This document shows, in pieces, positions 9,760 through 17,896 of a stretch of 17,896 nt of DNA. This stretch comes from Pigoraptor vietnamica (taxonomy: Eukaryota > Opisthokonta > Filasterea). Position numbers and translations under genes: made by a program. Within the stretch, counting starts at the first letter, position 1. Each line of letters starts with the position of its first letter. The stretch lies in the NCBI GenBank assembly GCA_943704525.1, contig CALSCQ010002445.1, positions 1 to 17,896 on the forward strand, in the 5' to 3' direction. The notes beneath the pieces are model-generated. The model was not told the DNA's origin. It saw nothing but the letters and a program-made list of their open reading frames with translations, and did not search any database.

Positions 9760-10345
9760 TTTCAAAGAACGCCGGTGTCGTGTGCCCAGAGAGAGAGAGA
9801 AGAAAGCGTCGAAATGAAGGGCACTGTGCGCAAACTAAAATGGGACCTTCTTGCGTGGACGAGGGAGAGCGAGTGCACTTTGGAGTGTGGGAATGTGTGT
9901 CTGTGCGTGAGGGTGAAAAGCAAAGTACACTGCAAAATGCAAAAGAATGTGAATCGCTGCTTATGGGGACGCCGTTAGTAGATATTCTGTGTTCATGTCC
10001 ATACTGATCCAGTCGATAATGAATTTGTATTTGGCATCAGCTGTGTGCACGGTGAATGTACTGCTATGATCCTGATATACCTTTACATGAAATTGCGCCC
10101 ATGTGCGCCACATTCCAGAGTTATTCGGAGTGAATCCTCTGACGCATGATGGGTTTAATGGCGTCATTACAAATCAGCCGAATTCTCGGCTAATTCACGT
10201 GATCATTTGTGCTGACGTCACGCCTCGCAGTGAAAAGTGTTGAACCTCAGTTCGTTTGGCACGTCAAGCGATCGCCTTGCGAAGTGAGAGAGATCCCAAA
10301 CGGCCTCAACGACTCTGCGTGTGTCAAGCGAAGCACTGCTTGCTC
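9760..10345. promoter_or_regulatory. Divergent intergenic region, CCT7 / FIS1
   Basis: 586 bp separate the CCT7 and FIS1 start codons and should hold both promoters. A short GA run lies near 9788-9798. The central part (about 9960-10200) is more AT-rich than anything nearby and contains the small open frame described separately, plus a hairpin-forming GCCGAATTCTCGGC at 10177-10190. No TATA box could be assigned. Confidence 0.5.
9961..10167 (-). CDS. Small orphan reading frame of unusual composition, 68 aa
   Basis: It opens with ATG at 10167 and closes with TAA at 9961. I do not recognise the product. It contains GMWRTWAQFHVKVYQ and YKFIIDWISMDMN, with a mixed polar/aromatic content that looks more protein-like than the arginine-, cysteine- or histidine-rich shadow frames elsewhere in the window. 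Its codons end in A or T far more often than those of neighbouring genes, and it coincides with the locally AT-rich patch between CCT7 and FIS1. It could be an exon of a small gene, a remnant of a mobile or transferred gene, or chance. No signal peptide, membrane segment or flanking terminal repeat was seen. Confidence 0.25.
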   Translation of the reverse strand: MTPLNPSCVRGFTPNNSGMWRTWAQFHVKVYQDHSSTFTVHTADAKYKFIIDWISMDMNTEYLLTASP

Positions 10346-11314
10346 ATGGAGGATGACGTGTCAACGAGGGAGGATCTCGAGGTTTGTCGGAAGCGCACTC
10401 GAACTCACTTCGCACACACATTTGCGCACAGTGGTCACACAGCAGACACACGCACGAGCGCACGCACACAAGCTCGTAACGCACGCACAAGCTCGTAACA
10501 CAGCACAGCACGTGCGCAGCACACTCGCCAACACTCCCGATCTCACATCCTTGCTTCCGATCCAGCGCTTTGAGGCCGTGTATAACGAGGAGCTGATGGC
10601 CCCTGGCGGCGTCAGTGCCAACGCCAAGTTCAACTACGCCTTCTGCCTCGTGCGGAGCCCACACCGCGACGACATCACCTTCGGTCTCCAGCTGCTTTCG
10701 GAGCTCAAAAAGGAGTTCAGGCGGGATTACCTCTTCTACAGTGCGCTGGGCAGTTTCAGGTGCGCTCACCTCCGTTTCCGCCGATCACTGTCCATGTTTT
10801 GTGGGATAGAGGGTCATATGTGTGTGTGCCTGTGTAGCATGTATACTTGTGTGTGTGTGTGTGTGTCTGTGTCTGTGTCTGTGTGTGTTATGCATGTGTT
10901 TGTGTATGTGTGTTGTGTCCGTGCCTGCCATCTCACGCCTTCCCTCGCACTGCTGCAGGCTTGGCGATTATGCGGCGGCACATAATTTCCTCGAGCAATT
11001 GCTGGTGATCGAGCCCCACAACAGGCAGGCCATCGCACTCAAGCAGAAGGTGGAAGCGAGAATAACAAAAGGCGAGTCCTCTGCGCTCGCCTCCGTCCAC
11101 GTCGTGGCACTTTGGCGTAACTTTGGGTTCGCGAGGTGCTTTGTTTCTGCGTGTGCAGCAGTCGGCCGTATCTCAGCTATAGTGCACTCCATGCACGTAT
11201 CTCCAAATCGGGCTAATTGCTGTCACCACTTCAGACGGCCTTATTGGGCTTGCCATTTTGGGAGGCGTCGCGGCGGCCGCGGGCATTGTGGGCGCGCTCA
11301 TCTTCAAGCGATAA
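10346..11314 (+). CDS. FIS1: Mitochondrial fission 1 protein (FIS1), complete, four exons
   Basis: Tail-anchored adaptor of the mitochondrial (and peroxisomal) outer membrane that recruits fission machinery. Exons: 10346-10381, 10566-10759, 10959-11071, 11235-11314, total 423 nt, or 140 residues, close to the usual 150. The 12-residue first exon (MEDDVSTREDLE) supplies the N-terminal arm; it joins RFEAVYNEEL. The family core follows: KFNYAFCLVRSPHRDDI, RRDYLFYSALGSFR, then LGDYAAAHNFLEQLL and EPHNRQAIALKQKVE, the paired TPR-like helices. The last exon is DGLIGLAILGGVAAAAG plus a hydrophobic stretch and a basic end (FKR), the tail anchor. Intron 3 is best read as GC-AG. Intron 1 starts GTTTGT. 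Frames of all four exons agree only with these junctions. Earlier in-frame non-ATG starts were not used because ATG 10346 matches the family N-terminus. Confidence 0.94.
10460..10499 (+). repeat. Short tandem duplication in FIS1 intron 1
   Basis: GCACGCACACAAGCTCGTAAC (10460-10480, one base pair of CA longer) is followed directly by its near copy at 10481-10499. It lies in the CA-rich intron 10382-10565. Confidence 0.8.
10817..10918 (+). repeat. GT-rich tract in FIS1 intron 2
   Basis: TG repeats with CTGTGTCTGTGT variants occupy half of the intron at 10760-10958, in the sense orientation of the gene. Confidence 0.9.
11072..11234 (+). other. Probable GC-AG intron in FIS1
   Basis: The exon end AAAG is followed by GCGAGT. 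Using GC at 11072-11073 with the acceptor at 11234 gives ITK joined to DGLIGLAI, exactly the FIS1 pattern. The nearest GT (11076) would put the tail anchor out of frame. Confidence 0.8.
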
Positions 11315-11670
11315 CACAAGTACATTGCGCATTTATCGGCCCTGTTGGCCTTCGCAACGTCCACGCACGCACGCACACGCACACGCACACGCACGCACAT
11401 ACGCGCACATAAGCGACACGTTCACTTGCATTAGCTTTGGATTCAAACGCGCGCTCGGAGGTGTTCGATGACGCTCGAGATGTGCGTCTTCTCACCGAGG
11501 CGGAAGCGGACGATTGTCTCGGTGCGACGATCGAGTGTGCCGCTCTCGCTGCGGGACGCGCAAGTCAGTCGTGCGAATCGGACAGCAACCCCATGCATGC
11601 CGACAACAGAAGCACTCAATAGGCACGCACACGCGCGAGCGAAGGCCACAAAGGAGTCATTGCAGTCGCC
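11315..11670. other. Convergent 3' region with CA/CG repeat
   Basis: 356 bp lie between the FIS1 and SET-protein stop codons, which point at each other. It contains an ACGC/ACAC repeat at about 11362-11409. No supported gene and no AATAAA were seen. Confidence 0.6.
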
Positions 11671-14600
11671 TTACATCAAGGCGCGGTCGGCCTCCGCAGT
11701 CGTTGGGTACGCGGAAAGCATTCGCTCAAACTGCGAGATGAGCCACGCGGCGGCGAGCGCGTTGTTCTCCGGCGTCTCCTTGTCCAAGAGCAGCACGGAG
11801 CGCGCAAAGCCCATGGTGCGCTCTGGAATCGCACCCGCGCGGACGCAGCTGGCGTGCTGCATGGATCCAAACCCCTTCGTCCGCGCCGTGCCAACAGCCT
11901 TGTGCATGTAGTCCTCGGTGGGGACGCCGTTCGGGTGCGACTCGGGGATGTGCAGCAGGACGCGCGCGCAGTCGTGGTTGTTGGGCTGCAGAATGAAGCC
12001 GTGGTAGTGGAGGTAGCTGTGCGTATTTGTGTGTGTGTGTGCGGTTGGGGGGCATAGATCAGAGATTGGCAGAGACCGTTTGCACTTTGAACGCCCCATC
12101 TGCGACATTAGCATCCCACTCACATGTTGTTTGGCTGTCCGTAGTCCTCAAAGAGCTCTTCGCCCGCGGCAAACGTGTCGCCCGCGCGTGTTACAGCCGC
12201 CTTGAGGTTGGCATCAAAGGTCGTCGAGTGTATCTTGCGACACGCGCGGCAGTTGATGAAGTCCAGCATGGGCACAAGCTGGCGCCGACCCTCCCACCAT
12301 ATCGTGCGCGAGTCGATGATGGCGCGCGCCCACTTGTACCTGCGCGCCAAACAAGGCATGCGGTGGGTCACGTAGCACCTTTTTTGTGTACACTGCTTGC
12401 GCCTTGAAATAATTATCGAAAAACGAGCACGGAACGCTACGACGTAAAGACATAGGCAGACGCAGTGTTCCATAACACCCACCTTTGGATGGAGAAGCAC
12501 CCGTCGGGAAACGCAGTGGGGTGTGCCGCGGCCAGAGCAGACATCGCCTGCGCGCTTCGCTCCACGTCCGCCGAGTACATCGCAATGTCGTTGGCGACGA
12601 CGGAACCCATAAGCTCACGTGAGATCAAATCCGCGGGCCAGAAGAGCGGCACGTCGAGTTCGCCGGGGCGCGGGAGCAGGCGCAGGTACGGCAAAAAAGG
12701 GGAGTTTGCGTTCCCAAAGTACTCGCGCACCAGCACGCCGGAGAGCTTCTCGCCCTGGTCGCCACGCAGAACAGGGTCCGCGTCCAACGCCGACAGGAAT
12801 GCAGCGACCTCCGGGATGCTCTGGCCGTAGCGTACGTCCAGGATGGAGGATGCGGGGACGGCAAGGTAGCTGCGCGGGAAAAGTCACAAATAAGAGACAG
12901 ACGTTCATGCGCACGTCGAACGCAAACACAACAGAGGCATCGGGCAAACACCGAACGCGGGAGCATCCTCGGCACGTGACGCGGACAGCGCCACCGAGAC
13001 ACCCACAGGTCGCCAAATTCGACGTTCTCTGTCGCAACGGCCGCAATGCGCATCGCAGGCGAAGTCGCCGCCTTGACTTTGCGAACGGGAAACCGCTGCG
13101 AGTCCATCCACGCGTTAAACGCCGCCACTGCCTCCTCGAGGTTGTTGCCGTCCCTGACCGCGAGCGAATGCGCAGTAACACGCGCGGCGACGACGCCCTC
13201 CGCGCCGTCGTCCTCCCCTTCGGCCGCTCGCCTCGCACGCTCCGCAAGTGCGTGCAGCTTTGAAGCGACGCGCTTCGCAATCGTTTTGCGTGCGATGGGA
13301 TAGGACAGCGCCGCACTGCGCACGAAAGAAAGCGAGGGCATAAGACAGGAGTTGGCTTCGCGAAATCCCTGCACAGCACGCCACTCAAATTCATGCCACT
13401 GTCACCCACCGCTCGTTCTCAGACTCGGACGCCTGTCGCCGCGCCATGTCCTCCTGCAGCGACGTCGGGTACTTTGCGGCCGTCGTCGCACGGAGCAGTG
13501 CGCGCAGTTCGTGGTAGGCTGCCTCCACACACCGCTGGCAGCACGACTCCATCGCAGTGAGCGCCCTGCGAAACAGAGCGACAAACGGGCGCAGTGAGAC
13601 AACTAAAGAGGTCAAGATCCCGTATGCAGTCCTGCATCTCTTGAGCTGTCGTCCATCCACACGGCATCACATTCAGCCACGCTCTAAAAAGCACTCCCAG
13701 AGTGCCACAGTACCAGACCCCTGCCCCAAGAAGACCACCCAATTCCTCACACACAAACACGCGCACACGCGCACAGTCTTCTCCATACACATATGAGACT
13801 CAAATTGGCTTTCGCTCCGCTCACCTGTCGCCCTTTGCGACCTCGTCCTCGCAGGCGTCAAACTCGGCGGGCGATGCGACGAGCAGTCGGATGTAACGCA
13901 GCGTAACGGGATTGGCAATGTTGTGGGGCCGAAGGCAGACGGAGGGCGGCGGCTGAAAACCGATGCGCTCCAGGAGGTCCCGCTTGCGCGCAAACGCGGG
14001 ATACTCCGTCCCGTTCGCGGAAAAGCGCGCGGAAACAGCGGGGATGGTTGCCTCGGCGCACTCGAACGGATTGTCGGGGCTTGCAAAGCCGTGGTAGGTC
14101 ATGAAACTGGTTCCAATTTGAGTCGACGTCAGTCACACGTATGTGTATGAGCGCGTGTGTGTATGTGTGTGTGTGTGTGTGCGCGCGCGCGCGCGTGTGT
14201 GTATGTGTGTGCGTGTGCGTGTGCATGTATCGCAACCCACACATCGTTCTTGCTGTCGCCATAGTCCTCAAACAGCTGGTGGCCCTCGCGACACTTGCGG
14301 TCGGACGACACTTCGAAGCGCCGCTGCGGCGAATTCAGAGGCCCCTCGATGCGGTGATGCTTGAGAAAGTTCGAGCCGTTGTCCTGCTGCCTCAGCGACT
14401 GCGCGCGCGACAACCACAAGAGTGTCAGTATTGTATGTGATCGACACGAGGAGAGTACAGTGTGGCGTTGTAGAATATGGGCCATGTTACGGCCGATCAG
14501 CTCGTCAGCACAATACCAAGAGGGACACGCACGGACTACATAACGCGCGTGGCATGCAGAAGGGGTTTGTTTCAACGCGACACGCAGGCAAGCACACAAG

Positions 14601-16469
14601 GGAGAGGGACGCACCCGCTGTGGCTTGTAGTTGAACATATCCGCGAAAGGGACAAGGTAACGCGTGCCCCACATTGTCAGGGCGCGGGAACTCACGACAG
14701 ACGACGCCCAGAGGAACGCGTCCTGCGACACACGAAATGCAGCGTCGGGATGGAGGCATACAAAGCAGTGCACACACACACACGCACAAGTGTTTGGAGG
14801 AGATGAGGGTGTGTACATGCGCACACGCGAGACGGAGGTGGAGTGATGTGAGAGACAGACTGGGACGACCACTCACAAGGGTCACGTCTTGCGGTCGCCG
14901 TGTCTTGCTCAACAGTGTCTCCAGCGCAGGGCGCACGCTCTCGTACGCACGCGTCAGGCGAGCGCGCTCGTTGCGCGCGTCCGCGGCAATTTTGTCGTCC
15001 TGCATTCCATCAGTGTCAGCGTCGCCACACGGCAAGTCAGATTGAGGCGTGCGAGAGAGAGAAACAAGAGACTGCCGTCACTTCACCTGCAACAGCGCCA
15101 ACTCGTCCTCGCTGTAAAACAGCGGCAACGGAATGTGCGTCGGAAGCACCTGAGAGTGCGAGATATCGGTTTGATAAGTCCATGCAATCACACATACACT
15201 GAGACGTGGGAGCCAGCCAAGGTGCTACACTCACACAATGGATGTAAGGTATGAGAAACAACAGAATAAACGGCCATACGGGCAATGATCGAACGTCGTT
15301 GCTACACGCGCACGCGCGTGCACTCACCCGGATGTACGGCGCCCACCACGACTTGCGTCCCCTCGCGCGCTCGTACAGCAAGAACGCCGCGATGAGGTCG
15401 GAATCGGCGCGAATGCCGCTGTAAATGGCCGCCTCCTGCGCGTCCGCGCGCGACAGAATTGTCTCGCGGCATCTGCACAGCAAAGGCAGAGGCATGAGAA
15501 AAAAAGTATGCATATGTTCGGCCGTACATAGATAATGAAAGGGCTGAGCATGGGCAAGAGGCACAGCGCCCCAGAGCACAGAAGGGCTGCCGAACTAACA
15601 ATAGAAGGACTGCATTGCGACGCACGTGTGACAGAAGGCGACCACTCACATGACGCTCGTCAGCGGCACCACGAGGACGTTTTCGTTCTCGTGCACGGGG
15701 CGCGTGGTGCGCACGCCGGTGCCGTAGCCAGGAAACTGGTCAAGCTCAATGCCGTCCGCCTTGCCTGCGAAGCACACGGTTGGGCGTCAGTACGTGGACG
15801 ACTGCATACTATGGACCGCGCACGTTACAATCGGATCTTGAGCGGACGTCTGGAACCACAGTACACGCACGCACGCCGCCACACTATGGACCGAGCACAT
15901 ATGCAAGAGCGTTACAAGAGTGTCACAATGGGACGTCACGTGCCTTGCGCCGACGTCTGGAACCACACTTGAAAGTCCCGCAGCGCAAGCTCCATTTCGG
16001 CGCGCCGCGGATTGGGCGGCTGTTCGGGCTGCCCATACGACACACTGACGCCTTCTCCCTCGGACGGGGCCGCGCACGATCCCTCGCTGTTGTTGTTCGT
16101 CGCGTCGATCGGTGCGCGGCGGCGTTCCTCGGCGACGTCCGCCTTCGGCAGCGGTGGCGCCTGTGAGCGGGACTCTTGAGCAACGCTCGAGACGCCCTCC
16201 GCAGTCGTATGAGGAAGGGGCAGCGGCGTTGTCTCAACGTCTGCATGCACAGATGGTTCGATGGTGGGTCGTGTGGGCGCGCGCGTGCTCTCTGGCACGT
16301 GCGCGAACTGGCTGTTGGCGGACGGCGTGGGAGGGGAGGGGATGGAGCTCGGTACGGCGACGTCCGTAAGAATGGCAGGAAGGGAGGACTCGACTCCCAC
16401 ATGCCATGGCGCGTTGCCCGCCATAAACGCCGCCGCAGCGACGAGCAGGGTGATAACGACGCGGAACAT
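11671..16469 (-). CDS. Secretory-pathway protein with two tandem SET/RuBisCO-LSMT-like modules, 977 aa
   Basis: Exons, in order: 16469-15944, 15764-15650, 15472-15328, 15149-15087, 14999-14877, 14722-14615, 14398-14241, 14106-13825, 13565-13410, 13315-13007, 12869-12483, 12339-12124, 12016-11671; 2934 nt with every phase consistent. Residues 1-25 (MFRVVITLLVAAAAFMAG) are a signal peptide or anchor; about 30-160 are Ser/Thr/Pro-rich. Module 1 starts near 165: GYGTGV (GxG, SAM binding), SWWAPYIR, LVPFADMFNY, LFEDYGDSKN (catalytic Tyr), YHGF, then the helical LSMT region with YPTSLQED. Module 2 begins near 615, within the same exon that ends module 1: FNAWMDSQRFP, PYLRLLP, LVPMLDFINC, LFEDYGQPNN, YHGF. 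Its GxG is replaced (MRIAAVA). Both modules lack the His of the usual NH motif (NY, NC). By family it would methylate protein lysine or histidine; module 2 may be inactive. Intron 1 appears to be GC-AG. Confidence 0.9.
14151..14230. repeat. 80-nt alternating purine/pyrimidine tract (Z-DNA candidate) in a SET-gene intron
   Basis: Strict R-Y alternation without a break for 80 nt: GT repeats around a (GC)7 core at 14181-14194, with two GTAT interruptions that keep the alternation. It lies in the intron 14107-14240, beginning 10 nt inside the donor of the exon ending at 14241. Confidence 0.95.
15765..15943 (-). other. Probable GC-AG intron in the SET gene
   Basis: Exon 1 would end CAAG before GCACGT and exon 2 starts after CGCAG at 15765. 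This keeps FQVWFQTSAQ joined to GKADGIEL, the expected start of an LSMT-type SET module. A GT alternative (CAA before GTGTGG at about 15968) needs a weaker acceptor and deletes the conserved tryptophan region. Confidence 0.65.
15807..15967. repeat. Diverged duplication spanning exon 1 end and intron 1 of the SET gene
   Basis: ACTATGGACCG-GCAC occurs near 15808-15823 and 15883-15898, and GACGTCTGGAACCACA occurs at 15845-15860 and 15951-15966. The copies form two blocks (15807-15861 and 15882-15967). The second includes the last codons of exon 1 and its donor; the first is an intronic copy. Confidence 0.85.
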
Positions 16470-16908
16470 GGTCAAAGCCGGCAGCGATGCGCGCCCGCAC
16501 ACGCACGTGCCCTCGAAATAGACTCCCCTTGTTCCAAGTCACCAGAGACACGCTCGACGACAGCGAAAGGGAGCGAATGAGACGCGCTTCGTGAAGAAAC
16601 GGGCTCTCGCTCTTTGTTGGCCGCCCGCGACAGCAGCTGCCGGTGAGTGTGGATGCTTCTAACACCTTCTGTGCCACACGGCGCAAGTGGAGCGTGAGTC
16701 CACCCATCCCAAATACTAAATAAATGTGGGAGCAGCCACAAATAGTATTACGGCTAATAGGGGTAACACGAGTACCTAAAATAAGTTATTAACTTTGTTA
16801 CTTGGTTGGGCCACGTCAACACTCCAACACCAAGCAAAGGTCTCACCGCAAAACTGAAACGCAAAAGTAAACGACGCTCTGTGTCTGCGAGCGGTTGTCT
16901 CGCTGAAG
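16470..16908. promoter_or_regulatory. Divergent intergenic region, SET / LRAT
   Basis: 439 bp between two divergent start codons. About 16705-16810 is markedly AT-rich, with AATAAGTTATT near 16780 and a TGTGG/CCACA inverted repeat (16725-16740) around a six-base loop. Both promoters should lie here; no defined element was recognised. Open frames in 16472-16741 are arginine/serine-rich shadows. Confidence 0.5.
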
Positions 16909-17736
16909 ATGTGGTGGCAAGTGCGCGCCATCGTCGCCCTTGTGATAGCTGCGACAGTGGGTTGGAGAGGTACGAACTGTCCCATTCTGCTTGCGTTTCT
17001 CGCGTTCCGTCATTCCATCGGTGTGTGGCCGTGTTATTGAGCGCATTCTTGTGTTGCAGGCGTTCATGGGGACGTGGAAATCAAAACGGGACGGCTGTGC
17101 GTGCGCGGGTGGTGTGCGGACTCGTTTGAAGCGCAAGTGACTCGCGGCGATCACATTTACGTGTGGCGAAATGGAGGTCTCTACGCACACCACGGTAAGA
17201 ATTACCTGAGCTCGCACTTACATTAACGTTCGAATTCGTCTGGGTGTTGTTACTCTATGCATCTGCGGTACCCTGTGTGTCGGGAATTGTGTTACAAGAG
17301 GTGTTCTGTGCGGGCGACTGTTGCATTCGGCTCATGTGTCCCTTTTTTCGCGTGCGTACCGCTCAACGTTGCACACGCACCAGGCGTCTATGTCGGCGAC
17401 GGGCGCGTCATCCACTTTGACAGCGGAATTGGCACGAAATTCTCCGCCGCCATTCGCGAGACGACGTTCGACGCATTCCACGGGGGTGACACGGTGTTCG
17501 TTGCCGAGTACGGCGGGCTTTTCTGGGGTTATTCGTCGGAGGAATTGGACGCGGACGCCGTTGTGGCGAACGCAGAGGGACAGCTTGGTCGCGCCGGTTA
17601 CAGCCTCTTTTTTGACAACTGCGAGCACTTTGCGCACTACTGCAAGACGGGCGAGCCTCACTCGGCGCAGGTGCGGACAGTGCCCCCAGAGACGCCTTCG
17701 CCGTACGCAGCATCCAGCCCGCACTTTCCCCTTTAG
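16909..17736 (+). CDS. LRAT-domain (NlpC/P60-like) acyltransferase or thiol hydrolase with N-terminal hydrophobic segment, 182 aa
   Basis: Exons 16909-16969, 17060-17194 and 17384-17736 total 549 nt with consistent phases; introns are GTACGA...TTGCAG (90 nt) and GTAAGA...ACCAG (189 nt). The first exon gives MWWQVRAIVALVIAATVG, a signal peptide or anchor. The LRAT core follows: GDHIYVWRNGGLYAHH joined to GVYVGDGRVIHFDSG, then NCEHFAHYCKTGEP. By family knowledge the catalytic set is the Cys of NCEHF with the His before GVYVG and the His of VIHF; all three are present. Family members transfer acyl groups from phospholipids (LRAT, HRASLS/PLAAT) through an acyl-cysteine intermediate. Acyl donor and acceptor here are unknown; a membrane-associated, luminal or secreted location is inferred from the N-terminus. 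The C-terminus is short and Pro/Ser-rich, without the C-terminal anchor of vertebrate members. Confidence 0.9.
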
Positions 17737-17896
17737 AGACTCGCCTTCCCATTTACAGCACCCCAGGCCGGCCCACGCACCCCCATCTGTCTCTATTATC
17801 GCCACTGTCGCCTCCGTATTGCTTTGCACCTGCAGTTCATGATTGGCGCTGCATATATTTGACCTTCCCCCTCCCTCCCCTCTCCCCCTCCCCCCC
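17737..17896. other. 3' flank of the LRAT gene with pyrimidine run
   Basis: No gene was seen in the last 160 bp. A pure C/T run of 34 nt (17863-17896) reaches the window edge. Confidence 0.7.

Noticed and set aside
10209-10345. Upstream extension of FIS1 before ATG 10346
   Set aside because: The in-frame extension begins with a non-ATG codon and has no family similarity. The 12-residue first exon from 10346 fits the short FIS1 N-terminal arm.
12619-13409. Arginine-rich frames of over 200 codons on both strands
   Set aside because: They are out-of-frame shadows of GC-rich SET-gene exons; the true frame aligns to the LSMT family and splices in phase.
1-17896. tRNA or rRNA genes, bacterial ribosome-binding sites, operons or terminators
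   Set aside because: I looked for T-loop-like GTTCRANNC with a matching acceptor stem and found only coincidental hits in exons. All genes are intron-bearing eukaryotic genes.

Overview
The window is nuclear DNA of an intron-rich, GC-rich unicellular eukaryote. The evidence is GT-AG introns in every gene (roughly 35 of about 80 to 420 nt), eukaryote-only proteins (CCT eta chaperonin, the mitochondrial fission protein FIS1, SET/RuBisCO-LSMT methyltransferase-like and LRAT-like proteins) and dinucleotide repeats inside introns. A free-living protist fits best. I cannot place it in a lineage from the sequence alone. No tRNA, rRNA, CRISPR array, operon or intact transposon was seen.

Layout, left to right. 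(1) 52-2419, minus: a secreted DUF2334 (polysaccharide-deacetylase-like) protein with nine visible exons, running off the left edge. (2) 2420 to about 3420: a divergent intergenic region with a CA microsatellite and several palindromes. (3) About 3421-6309, plus: a Crinkler-like protein with a beta-grasp-like start, a restriction-endonuclease-like middle and a protein-kinase end. Its reading frame changes four times outside its three convincing introns, so it is either decaying or uses extremely short introns. (4) 6430-9759, minus: complete CCT7 in nine exons (549 aa). (5) 10346-11314, plus: complete FIS1 in four exons (140 aa), divergent from CCT7. (6) 11671-16469, minus: a 13-exon, 977-aa protein with an N-terminal signal peptide and two consecutive SET/LSMT-like modules. 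(7) 16909-17736, plus: a 182-aa LRAT-family protein with an N-terminal hydrophobic segment, divergent from the SET gene.

The genes are arranged as three divergent pairs (DUF2334/Crinkler-like, CCT7/FIS1, SET/LRAT) separated by short convergent 3' ends (120 and 356 bp). They do not form a pathway. CCT7 and FIS1 are housekeeping genes, three others are predicted to enter the secretory pathway, and the Crinkler-like gene is accessory in character. I rebuilt exon models by hand. For five genes every intron phase agrees, the families align across each junction, and total lengths are normal.

Splicing features stand out. Donors are mostly GTGNGT (G at +3), acceptors are often GCGCAG, and two introns are best read as GC-AG. 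Many introns carry low-complexity DNA: a 25-nt homopolymer, an 80-nt alternating purine/pyrimidine tract, a ten-unit minisatellite, and duplications that copy splice sites.
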